From Mesostigma viride (taxonomy: Eukaryota; Streptophyta; Mesostigmatophyceae; Mesostigmatales; Mesostigmataceae): a DNA stretch of 64,000 bases. Positions 59,906-64,000 of this stretch are shown piece after piece. Position numbers and translations under genes: made by a program. The DNA is taken from contig RPFO01000059.1 in the NCBI GenBank assembly GCA_009746045.1, positions 2,241,716-2,305,715 on the forward strand, given 5' to 3'. A model generated the notes under the pieces. That model did no database searches, had not been told where the DNA came from, and worked only from the letters and a program-made list of their open reading frames with translations. Numbering within the stretch: position 1 is the first letter of the stretch; the number at the start of each line of letters is the position of its first letter.

Positions 59906-60814
59906 TCAACTGCCCTCGGGTCGCTTGTTGTCGGTGATGGGCTTGTTCTCGTAGTCATCCAGCAGGACTTGGCTCTTCTGCAATATCTGCGGTGGCCAGG
60001 GGGGGCACCACCCACACCGTGTGCCCACCAGGTAGAGGTTACAGCCTCATGCGCGCAAATGGTGTCCACATGACGACAGAGTGTCATGCGCGCAAATGGT
60101 GTCCACATGATGATGACGACAGAGTCATCGGCGAGGGAGCCTTCAGCAGCCAATTTATGAGTGCTGATGTCGTGCACCGCGTTGGGCAGGGCTGCCATGA
60201 GGATCGTACTCAACAGGTGCCATGACTTTAAACGGGCGGCAAGCACAAGGAGGGGCGGGCGTGCGGGTGCGGGTGCGGGTGCGGGTGCGGGTGCGCATTC
60301 CGCACTCATCACACCCAACCGCAGGCCGCGGATACCCTACAGGGACGTGCGAGCAATGGACGGTTGCACCCATGTAGTACAGGTGAGGATGTCATCCCAG
60401 GCGAGCGGCGAAGCTCGAGATGCTAGCAGAGTACACAGACGCGGCTTTTGACAATTGGCTGTGTTATTTGTTTTACTAGCTCTAGCAGAATAGGTGACGT
60501 GCGTACATGCCAGGCAAGAACCGCCGATTTTTAGCCTATGCATACCCTATGTGCTCATGCAAATAGCCTGTTTCAACTAGCATTTCATCCAAAACGTGCA
60601 CCCAACAGCATGCAGATCACCGCACCTTGTATTCTTCTTCCATATCGAACGCCTTCCGCTTAGTGGAAACACCGCTTCCATCAAAGCGACTAAATACCCT
60701 TTTCCGCGCCTCCACCGACCCTTCCATCACGTGTCCCAGGCCAAAAGAACCCACGACGACGACAACAATCATGGGCAGCCCGAAACGCAAGAATGTGTCG
60801 CGCCCCCGAGACAT
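59906..60814 (-). CDS. COX16: Cytochrome c oxidase assembly protein COX16
   Basis: COX16 is a small mitochondrial inner-membrane protein needed to assemble complex IV, acting at COX1/COX2 insertion. Exon 1 is 60814-60626 (63 codons) and exon 2 is 59986-59906 (26 codons plus stop), joined in phase 0 over a 639-bp intron; total 89 aa. Exon 1 has the family core FLRFGLPMIVVVVVGSFGLG: a short basic N-terminus, then one membrane segment at about residues 13-31. It ends DMEEEYK. Exon 2 contains DDYENKPI, matching the family's conserved C-terminal (D)YENKR/P block. The human protein is slightly longer (106 aa). The ATG at 60814 is the only start before the membrane segment. Confidence 0.88.
60257..60292. 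repeat. (GGGTGC)n in the COX16 intron
   Basis: Six units of the hexamer GGGTGC. Simple repeat, intronic. Confidence 0.9.
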
Positions 60815-62903
60815 GCCTGCCGGGGGTATGAAAAGCCGAGGGTCAATTTGGCTTCCGTCGAAAATCGGTCAATCCGATGTAAGATGAACGTTCAAGCGGC
60901 GGAAACCTACAAACAAGGACTTTCCTAACGGAAAACAGTGTCGCCATCAGTCGTGCTACTGGCCAACATGATAGACCTAGAAGCTCGTAAACTGCCAACC
61001 TAACAGAGACGAATAGACGCCGCTAGCATAATTTGGTGCCTTGTCTCCGATAATCCGTCGATTTGGGAGTTAGGGAGCGCATTGGCAGTGGCCATCGACA
61101 GAGCATGCTAGACGTAGCCGCGAATAATACCCAGCACACTTCCAATGCGCGGGGGATTACGTACTGAGAGTGTAATCAACCCTGAAAGAACTGAGCCAGG
61201 AGCCCAGGACTGAGCGCTGCTCGAGGCTGCTCGAGCCAGGCACGTGACATAATTATGTACCAATCATCAGGACTGGTGCGTACGTCGTATACGGCATGTC
61301 TTCCACACCAGGCACGCGCGCGTACGTACGTACCGTTGCCTTCGCCAGCAGCAGGGCTCACCAAGCCATCACAGCCCTGCAGGGATCCGAGTTTCCACTA
61401 TTCTGTACTTACCCGGTGCATGGGCAGCATGGCTGCAGGCCCGTTTTAGGTACAGTACATACTTTACGTCGTATTTTTGGGAAATAGGCCGAGCGAAAAC
61501 AAGGAAACAACGCTAACCGCAGAATCGCGTTCCATTGCTAGTATAGTAAAAAGAATTCTTTTTACCGATGTTTATAGCTGTGTGCCACTAATTATGGCTA
61601 ACATATCATCGCAGAAAACGCGTCATTTATAATTGGATCTCCTTTTCCCCGCAGAGCTGTCCGTCGCACGCCTTGTGCCGACCGATTGAAAGCGATCTCC
61701 GAAATCGCACTGGCTTGCTACTGTCTTGTTTTTCTTCGAGGACAACAGCTTCTTTGGTTAGAATATTGGTATCAGTAAAATTAGGATTGAGTCACCTCAA
61801 CATGGCGTTACACGCGTACACAAACAAAACTCTTCAAGGTATTCAGTCGATATTACAATTTTACGGGACTGTCATCAACATAATTGAAGGGTTTGGCTAT
61901 AAACAAACTAGGCTAGCATGCAATGCTATCGACAATACAGATTTCTTCTGGTTCGCTGAAATAGCGCATAGTTGGATTGCTGTTGTATTACGATTTCAAG
62001 TCAAAGGCGGGATAGAAGCAAATCGACCTGGATATACAGCGTGCGTTGCTCGAGCGAGGTACAATGGCCTTGGGTGGGGTGTGGATGTTTAATGAAGCAA
62101 CGGCGAGTGCTTATGTACGCCTATTCCCGCAGACAACTGGCTGGAGGACCGAGTTGAAACTGAAAGGCAGAAGCAAGTTCAAGCCACTTTGGTGGGTTGC
62201 ATAGGAGGGCTGCACATAGCCCGTTTTTCTGCCACGTAGGTGGGGTGGCTCGCGGCTTGCTACTCACACTCCTGGTTTGGCTGTTATTGTGGGGTGTGAT
62301 TGGATTGATTTGTCGATCGGGTGGCATAAAAGGCGATGAAAGCTTCAGCCAATTACTTCGCTGCTAGTCATGCCCGTCCCGTCAAGTTACTAACGTCTCC
62401 TACAAAATGCTCCCCAGCACGCTTGCACAAGGAGCTGACAAGCACAAGCGCCTCCTTATGACCTTATTGGACAAATGCCACTTGCCATATTGCACTCATC
62501 CTAAAACCCATGCCACCGGCTCACTTGCCTGCGCGATCCAACCACCCAATGATGGACATTTGACAGACAGACACTTGGACATTGGACATTGCACATTGGA
62601 CATTGGACATTGGACATTGGACATTGGACATTGGACTAACCCGCTGCCTGGCCGTGGCCCTACTTGATCAACCCACCTATTACTTCCTGTTTGTAAGCTT
62701 TCTTATGATGACCGTGGTGGGAGCATTGACAGCGTGCCCCTGTCATTCTTGGCTCCCTCATTCTCGCCCCCCCTTGTTCCTGCCCCCCGTTGCTCTAGTG
62801 CCCCGTTGTACTGTCCCTCTCGCTCTTACATCCTTTGTTCCTGCCCCCCCTTGTTCCTGCCTCGCCTTTTTCTGGGCCCCCCTTTGCACCTGCGGCGGTC
62901 CAG
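60815..62903. other. COX16 upstream region and unassigned sequence
   Basis: Plus strand 61673-62092 is open for 139 codons (contains MALHAYTNKTLQGIQSILQF) but is AT-rich and unrecognised. 62407-62560 could be a leading exon of the gene at 62904 (MLPSTLAQGADKHKRLLMTL), but no splice link can be shown. Between 62573 and 62638 the 10-mer ACATTGGACA is repeated about six times. The C/T-rich stretch 62740-62890 looks like the end of an intron. Confidence 0.35.
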
Positions 62904-63861
62904 CGTGGGGAGGGCAGCAGCCCCGGCGCCCCCCTGTCCCCCTCCACCGTGCGCCGCCTGCCCAAGGAGGAGCGCACGGAGCTGGCGGGTGTGCCCGCGA
63001 TGCACCGCCGGGAGCAGGAGGACACCTGGCGCACGCTGCCGCACTTCCCTGAGACTGCGGTACGTGAGCGCTGGGCACAGTGGGGGCGGTGAGGGGAAGG
63101 GAGGCGTGTTCTTGGCCCGTCGCGTGCGCATGGGAGACAGGGGAGGCGTGTTCTTGGCCCGTCGCGTGCGCATGGGAGACAGGGGAGGCGTGTTCTTGGC
63201 CCGTCGCGTGCGCATGGGAGACAGGGGAGGCGTGTTCTTGGCCTGTCGCGTGCGCATGGGAGACAGGGGAGGCAACAGCAGCGGTGGGGACCATGTGGCG
63301 ATGGAGCCCGTGGCGCTGGCCAGTGGAGCCCATGCATACAGCCACCACGCCCTGCTGCCTCCTGGTAAGGACGACCCTCCCCCATCCCCTCAGGTGCCCC
63401 CATGCGGCGCATGAAATACCTTGGGTGCAGCTCTTGTGCCGAGGGCGTCAGCCTGGGCGTGTGGCACACATACCGAACGCGTTACTTCCTAATCATGCGT
63501 TTGCGGCGGCGGCTGACCACAGTCTGCCATCACATCTGTTGCAATGCTCACGTCTGTTGTCATGTCATCCCCCTCTCCTGTCTCGAGGCTCGCCCATTGT
63601 CCGCCGATCATCAACCCTCGCGTCACCAAACCTTACATGAGCTCACATGGCTGCCAGCACGCGCCCCTTCCCTCCCGGCTGGCCTCTCGGCTGCGTCCAT
63701 GGCCCCCGCTGCCCCCGCTGCCCCCAGGCCACCCAGTACGCGACCACCAACGAGACGAACGTGGCGGTGCTGGAAGCGGAGAAGCGCCGCTTTGTGGTCA
63801 GCGAGGCCAAGACGCTGTTTGGCGTGACGTCCGCAGTGGGGCCCGGCGCACAGACCATGCG
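62904..63861 (+). CDS. Unrecognised protein, two exons visible, both ends open
   Basis: Exon 62904-63059 follows a pyrimidine-rich tract and CAG, and encodes STVRRLPKEERTELAGVPAM then HRREQEDTWRTLPHFPETA. It ends at a GTACGT donor. Exon 63728-63861 follows CCCCCAG, joins in phase 0 and encodes ATQYATTNETNVAVLEAEKR then RFVVSEAKTLFGV, ending at GTGAGA. The charged, helical composition and the clean phase match argue for a real gene, and intervening frames are repeat-driven. I do not recognise the family; further exons must lie upstream and beyond the window. Confidence 0.55.
63101..63268. repeat. 42-bp minisatellite, four copies
   Basis: The unit contains GGCGTGTTCTTGGCCCGTCG and CGCATGGGAGACAGGG; four units are nearly identical. 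It lies in the intron of the gene at 62904-63861. As 42 is a multiple of 3 it stays open in several frames on both strands. Confidence 0.95.
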
Positions 63862-64000
63862 GTGAGATGTGTGGTGTGGCATACGCTGTGCGATGGGATG
63901 GGGCGTGGAGTAGCAGGGCATGGGGTGACATGGGATGGGGCATGGAGTAGCAGGGCATGCCCAACGTATCCATCGCTTGCCAGCGGGGGAGTCACAAACA

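Noticed and set aside
63080-63414. Repeat protein with 14-residue units in the right-edge gene
   Set aside because: The 42-bp repeat is open in several frames, while the flanking exons splice in phase without it. Kept as an intronic minisatellite.

Overview
The window is nuclear DNA of a eukaryote, most likely a green alga. The genes have spliceosomal introns with GT/AG ends, exons are GC-rich and full of Ala/Gly low-complexity inserts, introns carry minisatellites, a TGTAA poly(A) motif of the chlorophyte type follows one stop codon, and the gene families found are ordinary eukaryotic ones. The lineage is an inference; no rRNA, tRNA or organelle gene fixes it.

Four genes can be reconstructed from sequence. 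Gemin5-like (+, 277-11360, eight exons in the window, 5' end outside) is a scaffold protein of the SMN/snRNP assembly pathway. GINS2/PSF2 (-, 24970-20039, six exons, 223 aa) is a subunit of the replicative CMG helicase. A CofD/YvcK-like protein (+, 27913-29475, intronless) has an N-terminal extension. COX16 (-, 60814-59906, two exons, 89 aa) is a cytochrome c oxidase assembly factor. A fifth, unrecognised gene enters at the right edge (+, 62904-63861, two exons visible). In the Gemin5 and GINS2 models every exon junction keeps frame.

The rest is mostly mobile DNA. 11.5-18.7 kb holds LINE fragments, a ~185-bp satellite and one decayed LINE ORF2 copy with endonuclease and reverse-transcriptase motifs. 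25.8-26.5 kb holds inverted repeats, including a 149-bp near-perfect hairpin. 30.4-58.4 kb is a nest of LINE derivatives. At least fifteen copies of one 3'-terminal hairpin (core CCAACGG between CTCC and GGAG) are present, most followed by a (TTAA)n tail. Four of the elements are ~2-kb units that encode only an L1-ORF1p-like protein and no reverse transcriptase, the organisation of a HAL1-type non-autonomous LINE. Several DNA transposons are nested here too: an 8.7-kb interval bounded by CACTA-type inverted ends, a 585-bp TIR element inside a LINE, a 1.7-kb element flanked by TTAA, and a 1.7-kb insertion that splits one ORF1 element.

The reconstructed genes are not functionally linked: they are unrelated housekeeping genes separated by transposon-rich DNA. 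The retroelements do seem linked to one another through the shared 3' hairpin, which suggests that one enzyme mobilises several families.
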